Shown here piece by piece: positions 1 to 6,911 of a DNA stretch of 9,764 bases. Source of the DNA: Cyanobacteria bacterium OH_PDB_112 (lineage in GTDB: Bacteria > Cyanobacteriota > Vampirovibrionia > Gastranaerophilales > CAJFVJ01); assembly GCA_023457295.1 (NCBI GenBank), contig JAEWLZ010000163.1, positions 1 to 9,764 of the forward strand. The letters are read 5' to 3'. The translations under genes were made by a program, and so were the position numbers. Every line of letters starts with the position of its first letter. Position 1 is the first letter of the stretch. The notes under the pieces were generated by a model. That model was not told where the DNA came from. It worked only from the letters and a program-made list of their open reading frames with translations, and searched no databases.

Positions 1-165
1 ACTAAAGCTTTATATGATGTTTTGCAATCAGCAATAAAAAGAGAAATGCCGGTACTCGAACTCAATGCCACGGTAGATACTGATAATTTACCTGCAATAA
101 ATATGTATCGTAAAATCGGATTTAAAGAAAGTACTGCATATCCTCAAGCATATTGCGCTTTATAA
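1..165 (+). CDS. GNAT-family N-acetyltransferase, C-terminal fragment
   Basis: This is the 3' end of a gene that begins before the window; 54 codons are visible, ending in TAA. The translation contains L-E-L-N-A-T-V-D-T-D-N-L-P-A-I-N-M-Y-R-K (about residues 20-39), followed by I-G-F-K-E. The pattern N-x-P-A-I-x-x-Y-x-K-x-G-F is the C-terminal signature of Gcn5-related N-acetyltransferases, covering the end of the acetyl-CoA fold. Family knowledge says these enzymes move an acetyl group from acetyl-CoA to an amine on a protein, antibiotic or metabolite. The substrate cannot be told from this fragment, because the acetyl-CoA pyrophosphate loop and substrate half lie outside. The stop codon is followed 11 nt later by a strong hairpin terminator, so this is the last gene of its transcript. 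The family call is secure; the specific role is unknown. Confidence 0.8.
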   Translation, partial: TKALYDVLQSAIKREMPVLELNATVDTDNLPAINMYRKIGFKESTAYPQAYCAL

Positions 166-176
166 AACAATAAAAA

Positions 177-205
177 AAGACCGACTTTTACATCGGTCTT
201 TTTTA
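177..205. terminator. Bidirectional intrinsic terminator
   Basis: An 8-bp perfect stem (AAGACCGA at 177-184 and TCGGTCTT at 193-200) encloses an 8-nt loop. It has a T-run on the plus side (199-204) and an A-run on the left (172-178), which reads as a T-run on the minus strand. It therefore fits termination of the acetyltransferase gene on the plus strand and of the convergent small gene (222-425) on the minus strand. Confidence 0.85.
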
Positions 206-221
206 TTTAAATATTTTATTA

Positions 222-425
222 TTAGTTATTACTTTGAACAAGTTTTAAAGATGCTAAAGTGCGGTAAGGATTATTAAATCCTTCTGCTTTTTCTAAATCT
301 TTAAGAGCGAAGATTCTTACGATTCTTCTTAGTTCTTCTTCATCACGCCATGATTTTACTCTATATACATTATTTTCAGGATCTGGTTTGATACCCAAAG
401 CTGTTAAAAACTCGCGTTCTTTCAT
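222..425 (-). CDS. Hypothetical 67-residue protein
   Basis: I do not recognise this small protein. It is soluble, charged and without a signal peptide or membrane segment. The central part, around residues 24-50, is rich in R, E, D and K (W-R-D-E-E-E-L-R-R-I-V-R-I-F-A-L-K-D-L-E), which looks like one or two amphipathic helices. The ATG (minus strand, 425-423) is preceded by AAAAGGGG about 8 nt upstream, a usable Shine-Dalgarno sequence, and the gene ends near a bidirectional terminator. Those two flanking signals are the main reasons to believe it is expressed. It diverges from the transporter operon across a 198-nt spacer and converges on the acetyltransferase gene. A regulatory or accessory role is possible, but nothing in the sequence shows one. 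Confidence 0.65.
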   Translation of the reverse strand: MKEREFLTALGIKPDPENNVYRVKSWRDEEELRRIVRIFALKDLEKAEGFNNPYRTLASLKLVQSNN

Positions 426-504
426 TACTTGCCCCTTTTAAACTGATTTCCCAAATTATTGATATATTTTTATAAAAACATTTTTTTGGGAAAAATTGCC
501 AAAT

Positions 505-627
505 ATGTACGAAATTGTTAAGAAAGTTAAACTTAAATTTTATCCTCTCGGGCATTACGCTCCTAAACTTGTGCGCAAGAATAAAATAAGTCATAATAAT
601 TTTATTAATTCCAAAGGTTATTTATGA
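505..627 (+). CDS. Possible 40-residue small ORF overlapping the binding-protein gene start
   Basis: An ATG at 505 opens a 40-codon frame (starting M-Y-E-I-V-K-K-V-K-L-K-F-Y-P-L-G) that ends in TGA at 625-627. The stop overlaps the ATG of the next gene in an ATGA junction, the same arrangement used between the next two genes. The product would be basic and soluble, with no recognisable domain. Codon choice is ordinary for this AT-rich DNA. Against it, the nearest purine-rich site (GGGA at 488-491) lies 13 nt before the ATG, further than usual, and the best promoter seen for the operon (569-597) sits inside the frame. It could be a leader peptide coupled to transporter translation, or a chance open frame; I lean slightly to chance. 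Confidence 0.3.
   Translation: MYEIVKKVKLKFYPLGHYAPKLVRKNKISHNNFINSKGYL
569..597 (+). promoter_or_regulatory. Candidate sigma70-type promoter of the transporter operon
   Basis: TTGTGC (569-574) and CATAAT (592-597) are separated by exactly 17 nt. They match the -35/-10 consensus at 4 and 5 of 6 positions. Transcription would begin about 6-8 nt downstream, leaving a leader of roughly 20 nt before the ATG at 624, with AAAGG at 613-617 as ribosome binding site. No operator palindrome is evident. In AT-rich DNA such matches can arise by chance. Confidence 0.5.
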
Positions 628-2447
628 ACAAATTTTTAAAAATCGGACTTATTTTGGCGGTAGTATTTTTGGGTTTAAAATCTTGTCTAGTAATTGACAA
701 ACCTCCCACTGAAAGCCCCTCAACTGTAAGTCAGACTGAACAAAAAAGCGAACTGAAAACCCAACCCCCTTTTAAAACAATATATAAAAACGGGGTAGAT
801 TATCTTATCTCCAGAGGAGATATAGGTAAGTTTGGCGGCGAATTTCATACAGCTGTAATCGGAGAAGGTCCAAAAACTTTTAACCCCTGGGAATCTAAAG
901 ATAATACATCTTCTGTTCTCGGCAGTTTGATGTACGATGGTCTTGTAGGCACAGATGCTTACTCTGGAGATGTTATCCCCAGGCTTGCAAAGTCTTTTGA
1001 AATAAAAAATAATCTTGACTACATAATCCACCTTCGCAGAGGACTAAAATGGTCCGACGGAAAACCTATCACTGCTGATGATGTTGTTTTTACATGGCAA
1101 AGAATAATTTTAGGCGGATACGGCAATACCAGCACACGTGATAATCTTTACGTTAACGGAAAATTACCTACTGTAACCAAAATTGATGATTACACGATAA
1201 AATTCACTACACCCGTGCCTTTTGCTCCTTTTTTGCGGCAATTATCAGCTCCTATAGCCCCCAAACATATACTTGAACCTATTGTCAACAAAGGGAAAGC
1301 TGCCTTCAGTTCTTATATGGGAGTTTCTACTCCACCTTCTAAATTTGTTGTCAGCGGACCTTTTAAAATAAAAGAATACACTCCTGCTCAAAGAGTAACT
1401 TTCGTGCGAAATCCAAATTATTATATGGTAGACAAAAATATGCAAAAACTGCCTTATTTGGACAAATATATTGTTTATATTGTCGGTGATTTAAACAATG
1501 AAGTATTAAAATTTGAAGCAGGAGAACTGGATATCCTATCTGTGCATGGAAATAATGTTGCACGATTTAAAGCACTCGAAAAACATGGCGACTATAAACT
1601 CTACAATTTAGGACCAGATACAAGTACTGTTTTTTTATGTTTTAACCTTAATGACCGCAAAAACGATAAAGGACAATATTTTGTCCCATCAAAAAAACAA
1701 AGATGGTTCAGAGATTTAAACTTCAGAACCGCAATTGATTATGCTATCGACCGAAACGCTATGGTTTCAAACGTCCTCTACGGAGTGGGGGCTCCTCTTT
1801 TTACGGCTGAAAGTTTAAGCTCGATTTACCTTAATAAAAGTATAGCTACCGGACACCCTAAAGACCATAAAAAGGCAAAAGAATTTTTGAAAAAAAGCGG
1901 ATTTTATTATAAAGATAATAAACTTTATGATAAATATAATAATCGTGTAGAATTTGAACTTTTGACCAATGCAGGAAATACAGAACGCGAAGCTGTCGGA
2001 GTTATTATAAAACAAGACCTTGAAGAAATAGGCATAAAAGTCAATTTCAAGCCGATTGAATTCAATTCTTTGGTCGGAAAACTGCTAAATTCTTATGATT
2101 GGGATATGGCAATAATAGGGCTTACAGGAAGTCCGCTTGACCCGCATAGCGGAAAAACCGTTTGGTCCAGTACCGGCACAATGCATTTTTTCAATATGAA
2201 AGACCCCACCCCTTCTATTTGGGAAAAACAACTTGGTATAATTTTTGATTCCGCGGCAAGGGTTTTAAATTTTTCAGAAAGAAAAAAATACTATGACAAA
2301 TATCAACAAATTGTATATGAGCAAAAACCGATGTTGTATTTGTATTCACCTGTAACTTTTATTGCAGTGCGTAATAAACTCGGGAATGTAGATCCGACTC
2401 CTTTAGGCGGAAGTACGCACAATATTGAGGAAATTTACATAAAATGA
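624..2447 (+). CDS. oppA: Peptide-type ABC transporter substrate-binding lipoprotein (SBP_bac_5, OppA-like)
   Basis: This is the extracytoplasmic solute receptor that would deliver peptides or a related ligand to the permeases encoded just downstream. The N-terminus has a short basic stretch, a hydrophobic core (residues 7-18) and a candidate lipobox L-K-S-C with lipidated Cys21. Lys at -2 is atypical, so a plain signal peptide is an alternative. The family signature is clear at about 121-158 (L-A-K-S-F...L-R-R-G-L-K-W-S-D-G-K-P-I-T-A-D-D-V-V-F). Further family segments are S-G-P-F-K-I-K-E-Y near 244-252 and F-R-T-A-I-D-Y-A-I-D-R near 367-377. The C-terminus G-G-S-T-H-N-I-E-E-I-Y-I-K is typical of peptide binders. 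At 607 residues it is full length for the family. The start is fixed by AAAGG 6 nt upstream, and the stop overlaps the next ATG (ATGA). The ligand is not known; the symbol reflects family and context only. Confidence 0.9.
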   Translation: MNKFLKIGLILAVVFLGLKSCLVIDKPPTESPSTVSQTEQKSELKTQPPFKTIYKNGVDYLISRGDIGKFGGEFHTAVIGEGPKTFNPWESKDNTSSVLGSLMYDGLVGTDAYSGDVIPRLAKSFEIKNNLDYIIHLRRGLKWSDGKPITADDVVFTWQRIILGGYGNTSTRDNLYVNGKLPTVTKIDDYTIKFTTPVPFAPFLRQLSAPIAPKHILEPIVNKGKAAFSSYMGVSTPPSKFVVSGPFKIKEYTPAQRVTFVRNPNYYMVDKNMQKLPYLDKYIVYIVGDLNNEVLKFEAGELDILSVHGNNVARFKALEKHGDYKLYNLGPDTSTVFLCFNLNDRKNDKGQYFVPSKKQRWFRDLNFRTAIDYAIDRNAMVSNVLYGVGAPLFTAESLSSIYLNKSIATGHPKDHKKAKEFLKKSGFYYKDNKLYDKYNNRVEFELLTNAGNTEREAVGVIIKQDLEEIGIKVNFKPIEFNSLVGKLLNSYDWDMAIIGLTGSPLDPHSGKTVWSSTGTMHFFNMKDPTPSIWEKQLGIIFDSAARVLNFSERKKYYDKYQQIVYEQKPMLYLYSPVTFIAVRNKLGNVDPTPLGGSTHNIEEIYIK

Positions 2448-3412
2448 ATATTTTTGCCTACTCGATAAAAAGAATTTTTCAAGCTATACCACTTTTAATT
2501 TTGGTATCGATAATTAGTTTCACAATAATAAAATTCAGCCCTGTTGACCCTCTTGCCGAATTAAAGCTTAATCCCAATATTACTCCTCAAACTTTGGCTA
2601 TCGAAAAACAAAGATTGGGTCTTGATTTACCTTATTATAGACAATATATAAGATGGGCAAGTAATTTTTGCAGAGGCAATCTTGGTATTTCCACATCAGG
2701 AGAACCTGTTATAAACAGGCTTAAAGAACGTATACCCAATACGCTTTTATTATCTTTTACAACAATTTTTATGACTTGGATTGTCGGAATACCTCTTGGA
2801 ATTTATGCAGCTTTAAACTGGAGAAAACCTGTCGACAGAGTACTTACAGTGCTATCATCAATAGGAATGGCTATACCATCTTTTTTCTTTGCGCTTTTGC
2901 TTCTTATTTTTGCTGTAAAAACAGGTTGGTTTCCGGTTGGAGGATTGACAAGTGCAGGTTTTGAAGGATTTTCGCCATTACATAAATTTTTTGATATTGT
3001 TCACCATTTAATTTTACCCACGACAGTTTTATTTACAATTTCTCTTGCAGGATTGCAAAGACAAGTTCGAGGTAATTTACTGGATGTATTAGAATCTGAT
3101 TATGTAAAACTTGCGAAAGCAAAGGGGTTAAGCGAAAATGTGGTTGTTTATAAACATGCATTGCGCAATGCGATAAACCCTATGGTAACGCTCTTGGGTT
3201 TTGAATTTGCTTCTCTTTTAAGCGGCGCGGCGTTAACAGAATATGTTTTTCAATATCCCGGGCTTGGACGTCTTGTACTTGAGGCTGTTATGAAATCTGA
3301 TATAAACCTTGTAATGGCGTCTTTAATGATAGGTTCTATTATGCTCATTTTGGGCAATTTGATTGCCGATATTCTTTTGCGTATTGTTGATCCAAGAATA
3401 GGAGCAGAATAA
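2444..3412 (+). CDS. oppB: ABC transporter permease, OppB/DppB-like
   Basis: This is the first transmembrane subunit of the importer, 322 residues, usual for OppB/DppB. It starts with the characteristic basic stretch and first helix (I-K-R-I-F-Q-A-I-P-L-L-I-L-V-S-I-I-S-F, 8-26), then an external loop (about 35-98). A helical BPD_transp_1 core follows (about 98-155 and 188-312). The EAA coupling loop that docks on the ATPase is at about 219-246 (D-Y-V-K-L-A-K-A-K-G-L-S...H-A-L-R-N-A-I). The end, I-V-D-P-R-I, is also typical. The ATG overlaps the stop of the binding-protein gene in an ATGA junction, with GAGGA 12 nt upstream, indicating translational coupling. Its partner permease follows with a 1-nt overlap. 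The substrate cannot be separated from dipeptide or other class members by sequence reading alone. Confidence 0.92.
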   Translation: MNIFAYSIKRIFQAIPLLILVSIISFTIIKFSPVDPLAELKLNPNITPQTLAIEKQRLGLDLPYYRQYIRWASNFCRGNLGISTSGEPVINRLKERIPNTLLLSFTTIFMTWIVGIPLGIYAALNWRKPVDRVLTVLSSIGMAIPSFFFALLLLIFAVKTGWFPVGGLTSAGFEGFSPLHKFFDIVHHLILPTTVLFTISLAGLQRQVRGNLLDVLESDYVKLAKAKGLSENVVVYKHALRNAINPMVTLLGFEFASLLSGAALTEYVFQYPGLGRLVLEAVMKSDINLVMASLMIGSIMLILGNLIADILLRIVDPRIGAE

Positions 3413-4491
3413 TGTTTGAAAAAATTGATAACAGCTTCCTAAAAAAAATTAAAAAAGACAATTTTGCACTGACAGGCATTTTTGTTCTTGCTATTTTGTA
3501 TTTGATAATTTTATTCGCTCCATTTATTGCTACTTATTCTCAAACTTACTCTATTCGCAATCTTTCTTATGCGCCACCAAGCAAAATTTTCACCATTACA
3601 TCAGATTACAAGTTATCACGCCCTTATACTTATAACTATGTGCGTGAGTTCAACCCCGAAACTTATTCTATTGACTACAAGCTCGATAGAAGTCAAAAAT
3701 ACTATTTGAAATTTTTTGCAAAGGGTGAAAAATATAAACTTTTTGGATTTATCCCCTCTGATATACATCTTTTGGGAGTAGATAACGGAGGATATCTGTT
3801 TCTTTTGGGTACGGATATTAATGGAAGAGATAATTTTTCCCGTCTTTTATTTGGCGGACAAATTTCTCTTACAATAGGTTTTCTGGCACTCTTTATTTCT
3901 TTTCCGATAGGTATGATATACGGCGGAGTATCAGGATATTTCGGCGGAATTTTGGATTCTGTAATGATGCGTATTGCAGAAGCTATAATGTCTATTCCAA
4001 GCTTCTATCTTTTGATTATTTTGGCGGCAATTTTACCATCAGGTATGAGTTCGGTGCAAAGATTTACAATGATTACAGCAATACTTGCATTTATTGGCTG
4101 GGCAGGCTTTGCGCGAGTCATAAGAGGAATGGTGCTTTCTATAAAAGAACAAGAATTTATTGAAGCTTCACGTTCAATAGGCGCAAGCTCTTTTAGAATT
4201 ATTACAAGACATATTTTGCCGCAAACTTTGAGCTATGTAATTGTAGCTCTCACCCTTTCTGTTCCCGGATATATTTTAGCAGAATCAGGATTAAGCTTTT
4301 TAGGACTTGGGATTCAGCAACCGGACGCAAGCTGGGGAAATATGCTCAAAGAAGCTCAAGAATACACAAATATTCTTTATCGTCCTTGGCTTTTAACTCC
4401 CGGTTTTTTGATTTTTGTTGCAGTCTTATCATTTAACCTCGTAGGTGATACAATAAGAGATATACTTGACCCGAAAAGTAACGCACGGTAG
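3412..4491 (+). CDS. oppC: ABC transporter permease, OppC-like, with extended periplasmic loop
   Basis: This is the second permease subunit, 359 residues. It is longer than the roughly 300 usual for OppC/DppC because of an extra extracytoplasmic segment between the first helix (about 20-41) and the G-T-D-x-x-G-R-D motif (133-140). That segment (about 45-125) includes A-P-P-S-K-I and S-R-P-Y-T-Y-N-Y and resembles the long-loop OppC variant known in several phyla. The core helices run from about 148 onward. The EAA loop at about 249-276 (E-F-I-E-A-S-R-S-I-G-A-S...H-I-L-P-Q-T-L) contacts the ATPase. Near the end are G-L-S-F-L-G-L-G-I-Q-Q-P and a final D-P-K. The start ATG overlaps the upstream TAA by one base (TAATG), and AGGAG at 3400-3404 lies 7 nt before it. 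No ATPase gene follows, so the complex must borrow ATP-binding subunits encoded elsewhere. Confidence 0.92.
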   Translation: MFEKIDNSFLKKIKKDNFALTGIFVLAILYLIILFAPFIATYSQTYSIRNLSYAPPSKIFTITSDYKLSRPYTYNYVREFNPETYSIDYKLDRSQKYYLKFFAKGEKYKLFGFIPSDIHLLGVDNGGYLFLLGTDINGRDNFSRLLFGGQISLTIGFLALFISFPIGMIYGGVSGYFGGILDSVMMRIAEAIMSIPSFYLLIILAAILPSGMSSVQRFTMITAILAFIGWAGFARVIRGMVLSIKEQEFIEASRSIGASSFRIITRHILPQTLSYVIVALTLSVPGYILAESGLSFLGLGIQQPDASWGNMLKEAQEYTNILYRPWLLTPGFLIFVAVLSFNLVGDTIRDILDPKSNAR

Positions 4492-4510
4492 TATAGTACG
4501 AGGGGTTTTT

Positions 4511-5251
4511 ATGCACGAGATACACTCTTATCTTTTACGATATTCAGAAATAGATATGACTATCAGACTTTTAGTTTCAATGATTTTGGGACTCGCAATA
4601 GGCTTTGAACGTGAATACACAAGCAAATGGGCAGGAATAAAAACACATATACTTGTGGCTTTGGGGTCTACTGTTTTTACTATTTTATCGATATATTCTT
4701 TCCCAAAAATACTTGTAACTGGTGTCGCTGCCGGGTCTTCAGGATGCGTTGGCGATCCTTCTCGTGTCGCAGCACAAATTCTTACAGGTATCGGTTTTAT
4801 CGGTGGTGGTACTGTTTTACGGCATGGAGTTTCGATTTATGGACTCACAACAGCAGCAAGTCTTTGGATGGCAGCGGCTATTGGTATGGCTGCAGGAACA
4901 GGAGATTTTATACTGGCAACAGTTGCAACAATTATTTCAATTATTGTACTCGTGGCTTTCAGAAAATTCCAGAATGTCTTTATCAAGCCGAACGTTAAAA
5001 CAAGACAGGCAATAAAAGCTATTATTATTGTAAGAGAAGAGCATACAGAAGAAACTATTGAAGAAATTATAAAATCTTTCGGACATATATTAGAGCTGAA
5101 AAAAAACAAATCTCACAGAGACGAAGGCTGTATGAGAATTGTCGTAAGACTTGAAATTGTTGATAAAGAGCCTGTAAAAAAAGCTTACAGGGTTTTTGAC
5201 AAAATAAATTTTGTGGAAGCTATAACAATAGAGCAGGATTTCCATGAATAA
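4511..5251 (+). CDS. MgtC/SapB-family membrane protein
   Basis: This is an integral inner-membrane protein of 246 residues with the hallmarks of the MgtC/SapB family. They are R-L-L-V-S-M-I-L-G-L-A-I-G-F-E-R-E (19-35), G-I-K-T-H-I-L-V-A-L-G-S (42-53), D-P-S-R-V-A-A-Q-I-L-T-G-I-G-F-I-G-G-G (82-100) and G-L-T-T-A-A-S-L-W-M-A-A-A-I-G-M (111-126). These give about five helices up to residue 150. A soluble C-terminal domain (about 162-246) matches the ACT-like tail of the longer MgtC proteins. In Salmonella, MgtC supports survival in low magnesium and inside macrophages and affects the F-type ATP synthase; in most bacteria the role is unclear. I chose ATG 4511 over an in-frame TTG at 4466 because GAGGGG (4500-4505) lies 5 nt upstream and the TTG lies inside the permease gene. 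A gap of 19 nt follows that gene, which argues for co-transcription. No leader riboswitch fits in that gap. Confidence 0.9.
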   Translation: MHEIHSYLLRYSEIDMTIRLLVSMILGLAIGFEREYTSKWAGIKTHILVALGSTVFTILSIYSFPKILVTGVAAGSSGCVGDPSRVAAQILTGIGFIGGGTVLRHGVSIYGLTTAASLWMAAAIGMAAGTGDFILATVATIISIIVLVAFRKFQNVFIKPNVKTRQAIKAIIIVREEHTEETIEEIIKSFGHILELKKNKSHRDEGCMRIVVRLEIVDKEPVKKAYRVFDKINFVEAITIEQDFHE

Positions 5252-6614
5252 AAAAAAGAAAAAAAAACAACGAAAATTATCTTTAATAGAAAGATTCAGA
5301 CGAAGCCGATTTAAACAAGAAGTCAGCAAATTTATCACATGGATAGAAACCACCATACAACTTGACAGAAAAAGGGCAAAACTTCTTGTTATGATGACTG
5401 TTCTAATTTTTATTTTTATTATAGATATTGTTTGGCTTGTATTTCCTAAATTTGTTCATGAAAAAGAAATACCTATCGAATATAAACAAGAAGAAATTCC
5501 TTCATTAATTATAAAAAATAAGCTTGCCATAGAAGAAAATCCGCAAGATTTTCAGGCACATTATGAATTAGGGAAAATTTATCTTTTTATTAAAGAATCC
5601 GAAAAAGCAAAAGTAGAACTTTTTCAAGCTGTTGAAAATGCTCCAAAAGGAAACTACAAAGCTCATTTTGATCTTGCAAACATGTATATAAAATATTACA
5701 AAAAACCCGAAATGGCAGCAGAAATAATTGAAAAAATAGACGACAGCATGCTTTCTGATGATTTATTACTAAAAAAAGCAGATTATTTAGTTGACACATC
5801 AAGATTATTTTTCTCCCAAAACAAATTTTCACCCGCATATAATCTTTTGCAAGAAGCTTATAATGACTACTCTAAGTTAGATCAAAAAGAAAAACTCAAC
5901 GAACTGCGAAAAGAAATGTCGTTATTACTTCTAGATATGGCTGATGAAGCATATTATGACGAAAAAAACATAACAAAAGCTATGATTTATATAGAAAATT
6001 CACAACAACTTGAAGAGAATGCCGGAGCTTATGCAAAATTAGGGTATTTATTCTTTGAAAAACCGAAAATTTCTGCAGATTATTTTGAAAAGGCCTATAA
6101 TTTTAATACTCGTTCAGTAAATTTAGAAGTATTTATACCAGCTATTGTAAGTGCCATTGATATTTGCACACAAGAAAACCGTATGGCTGATAAATCATAT
6201 TACAAAGGCGTTTTAGAACGTGTAAGACAAGAACATTTTACAACTAAAATCCATACAAAACTAATAGCCAATAATCTTAAAGGTTTTTTTGAAAAAAATG
6301 AGGGTAAAGAAGAATATTTACCTGTTGCATACCTCGATATATATAATGGTTTTGATAGAAAAACCATTGATTATGTAAAAGTCAGAGCTGTTTTTGTAGA
6401 TGTAAACGATAAAATAATAGGGCATCATGACCTTATCGCGATAAATAGCGATCAACCTTTATTGCCTCAGCAATCGAAAATGAATGTAAGATTAGAGTCT
6501 AATCGATTTATTACCGGTGATAAACTCAAAAATAATGTCTACAAAGTAATAATTTATTTTTCTATTACAAGACCTGACGAATGGTCTTATGTTACTAATA
6601 AAATAATATATTAA
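5244..6614 (+). CDS. Membrane-anchored tetratricopeptide-repeat protein
   Basis: The protein has 456 residues in three parts. A very basic N-terminus (1-45, with K-rich M-N-K-K-K-K-K-K) precedes a single hydrophobic helix at about 46-68. That gives an N-in, C-out signal-anchor topology by the positive-inside rule. Residues about 85-290 are alpha-helical with TPR-like units. The clearest is at 101-135 (A-H-Y-E-L-G-K-I-Y...A-K-V-E-L-F-Q-A-V-E-N-A-P), and others are near 137-165, 195-214 and 262-287. Residues about 355-450 look beta-rich (V-A-Y-L-D-I-Y-N-G-F; V-K-V-R-A-V-F-V-D-V) and resemble FxLYD-type sandwich domains, but this is inference. AGGA at 5235-5238 is 5 nt before the ATG, which lies inside the end of the MgtC gene with an 8-nt overlap, so the two are probably co-translated. 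It is the last gene of the unit. A scaffold or assembly role at the membrane is likely; partners are unknown. Confidence 0.8.
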   Translation: MNKKKKKKQRKLSLIERFRRSRFKQEVSKFITWIETTIQLDRKRAKLLVMMTVLIFIFIIDIVWLVFPKFVHEKEIPIEYKQEEIPSLIIKNKLAIEENPQDFQAHYELGKIYLFIKESEKAKVELFQAVENAPKGNYKAHFDLANMYIKYYKKPEMAAEIIEKIDDSMLSDDLLLKKADYLVDTSRLFFSQNKFSPAYNLLQEAYNDYSKLDQKEKLNELRKEMSLLLLDMADEAYYDEKNITKAMIYIENSQQLEENAGAYAKLGYLFFEKPKISADYFEKAYNFNTRSVNLEVFIPAIVSAIDICTQENRMADKSYYKGVLERVRQEHFTTKIHTKLIANNLKGFFEKNEGKEEYLPVAYLDIYNGFDRKTIDYVKVRAVFVDVNDKIIGHHDLIAINSDQPLLPQQSKMNVRLESNRFITGDKLKNNVYKVIIYFSITRPDEWSYVTNKIIY

Positions 6615-6621
6615 TAAATGT

Positions 6622-6654
6622 AAAAAAATTGTTACAATATTACAATTTTTTTTT
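6622..6654 (+). terminator. Weak AT-rich terminator after the transporter operon
   Basis: AAAAAAATTGT (6622-6632) pairs with ACAATTTTTTT (6642-6652) across a 9-nt loop, and the T-run continues to 6654. There is only one G-C pair, so the hairpin is weak, although the long T-run fits an intrinsic terminator located 8 nt after the stop of the TPR gene. Confidence 0.55.
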
Positions 6655-6672
6655 AAGCACAAAGATTCCTTA

Positions 6673-6748
6673 TTTTTTTATAAAAAATCAATGGCGTTTT
6701 CCGAAAAAGTTATAAATTTTGCTATTTTTTAAAAAACAAATGGCATTT
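6673..6748 (+). repeat. Imperfect direct repeat pair of poly-T/poly-A palindrome plus ATGGC box
   Basis: Two copies start 51 nt apart. Each has a T-tract/A-tract palindrome (6673-6687 and 6725-6736) followed by CAATGGCGTTT (6689-6699) or AAATGGCATTT (6738-6748). Only the ATGGC-TTT core and the palindromes are shared. It may be a regulatory repeat or chance in A/T-rich DNA. Confidence 0.35.
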
Positions 6749-6895
6749 ATTGTTTACAATACACTTAAAAGTAATTTTCATTAGATTTTTCTACTAGCAA
6801 TTTTTTTCTTGAGTTGTTTTATTTAGAAAGTGATGCTGTTATGATTGATTGGTTATTGCACCGTTAATCAAGTTGGCATTTAAAAATAGTATTTC

Positions 6896-6911
6896 GGAGA
6901 AGGTACACTTG
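6896..6911 (+). promoter_or_regulatory. Shine-Dalgarno deciding a TTG start
   Basis: GGAGAAGG at 6896-6903 stands 5 nt before TTG at 6909-6911 (9 nt counted from GGAG). No such site precedes the in-frame TTG at 6849, and no ATG is available nearby in this frame. It fixes the start of the first paralogue. Confidence 0.7.

Larger units (their letters stand above)
6615..6908 (+). other. Intergenic region with terminator and weak promoter-like sites
   Basis: This 294-nt stretch has no gene I can support. It contains the terminator (6622-6654), an imperfect direct repeat (6673-6700 and 6724-6748) and a possible extended -10 element, TGTTATGAT at 6837-6845. That element has no good -35 at 17 nt. 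It overlaps a nine-codon frame (ATG 6841 to TAA, eight residues M-I-D-W-L-L-H-R) with no convincing ribosome binding site. The promoter for the downstream gene probably lies here but cannot be fixed. Confidence 0.5.

Noticed and set aside
449..490. CCCAAA and TTTGGG inverted repeat as an operator
   Set aside because: The arms are six bases and about 30 nt apart with no further symmetry; likely chance.
376..594. Minus-strand 72-codon frame across the divergent spacer
   Set aside because: It overlaps the start of the small minus-strand gene and the operon promoter region, and has a low-complexity F/N/K-rich product and no ribosome binding site.
4466..4510. Upstream TTG start for the MgtC-family protein
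   Set aside because: It lies inside the permease gene without a ribosome binding site; ATG 4511 has GAGGGG 5 nt upstream and matches the family N-terminus.
4627..5015. Two plus-strand frames inside the MgtC-family gene
   Set aside because: They are out-of-frame shadows rich in C, W, Y, F or Q, while the MgtC frame carries clear family motifs.
6725..6736. TTTTTTAAAAAA palindrome as a terminator
   Set aside because: There is no G-C pair and no room for a loop; it cannot form a stable hairpin followed by a T-run.
6849..6908. Upstream TTG start for paralogue 1
   Set aside because: It lacks a Shine-Dalgarno sequence, and the added 20 residues have no counterpart in paralogue 2.
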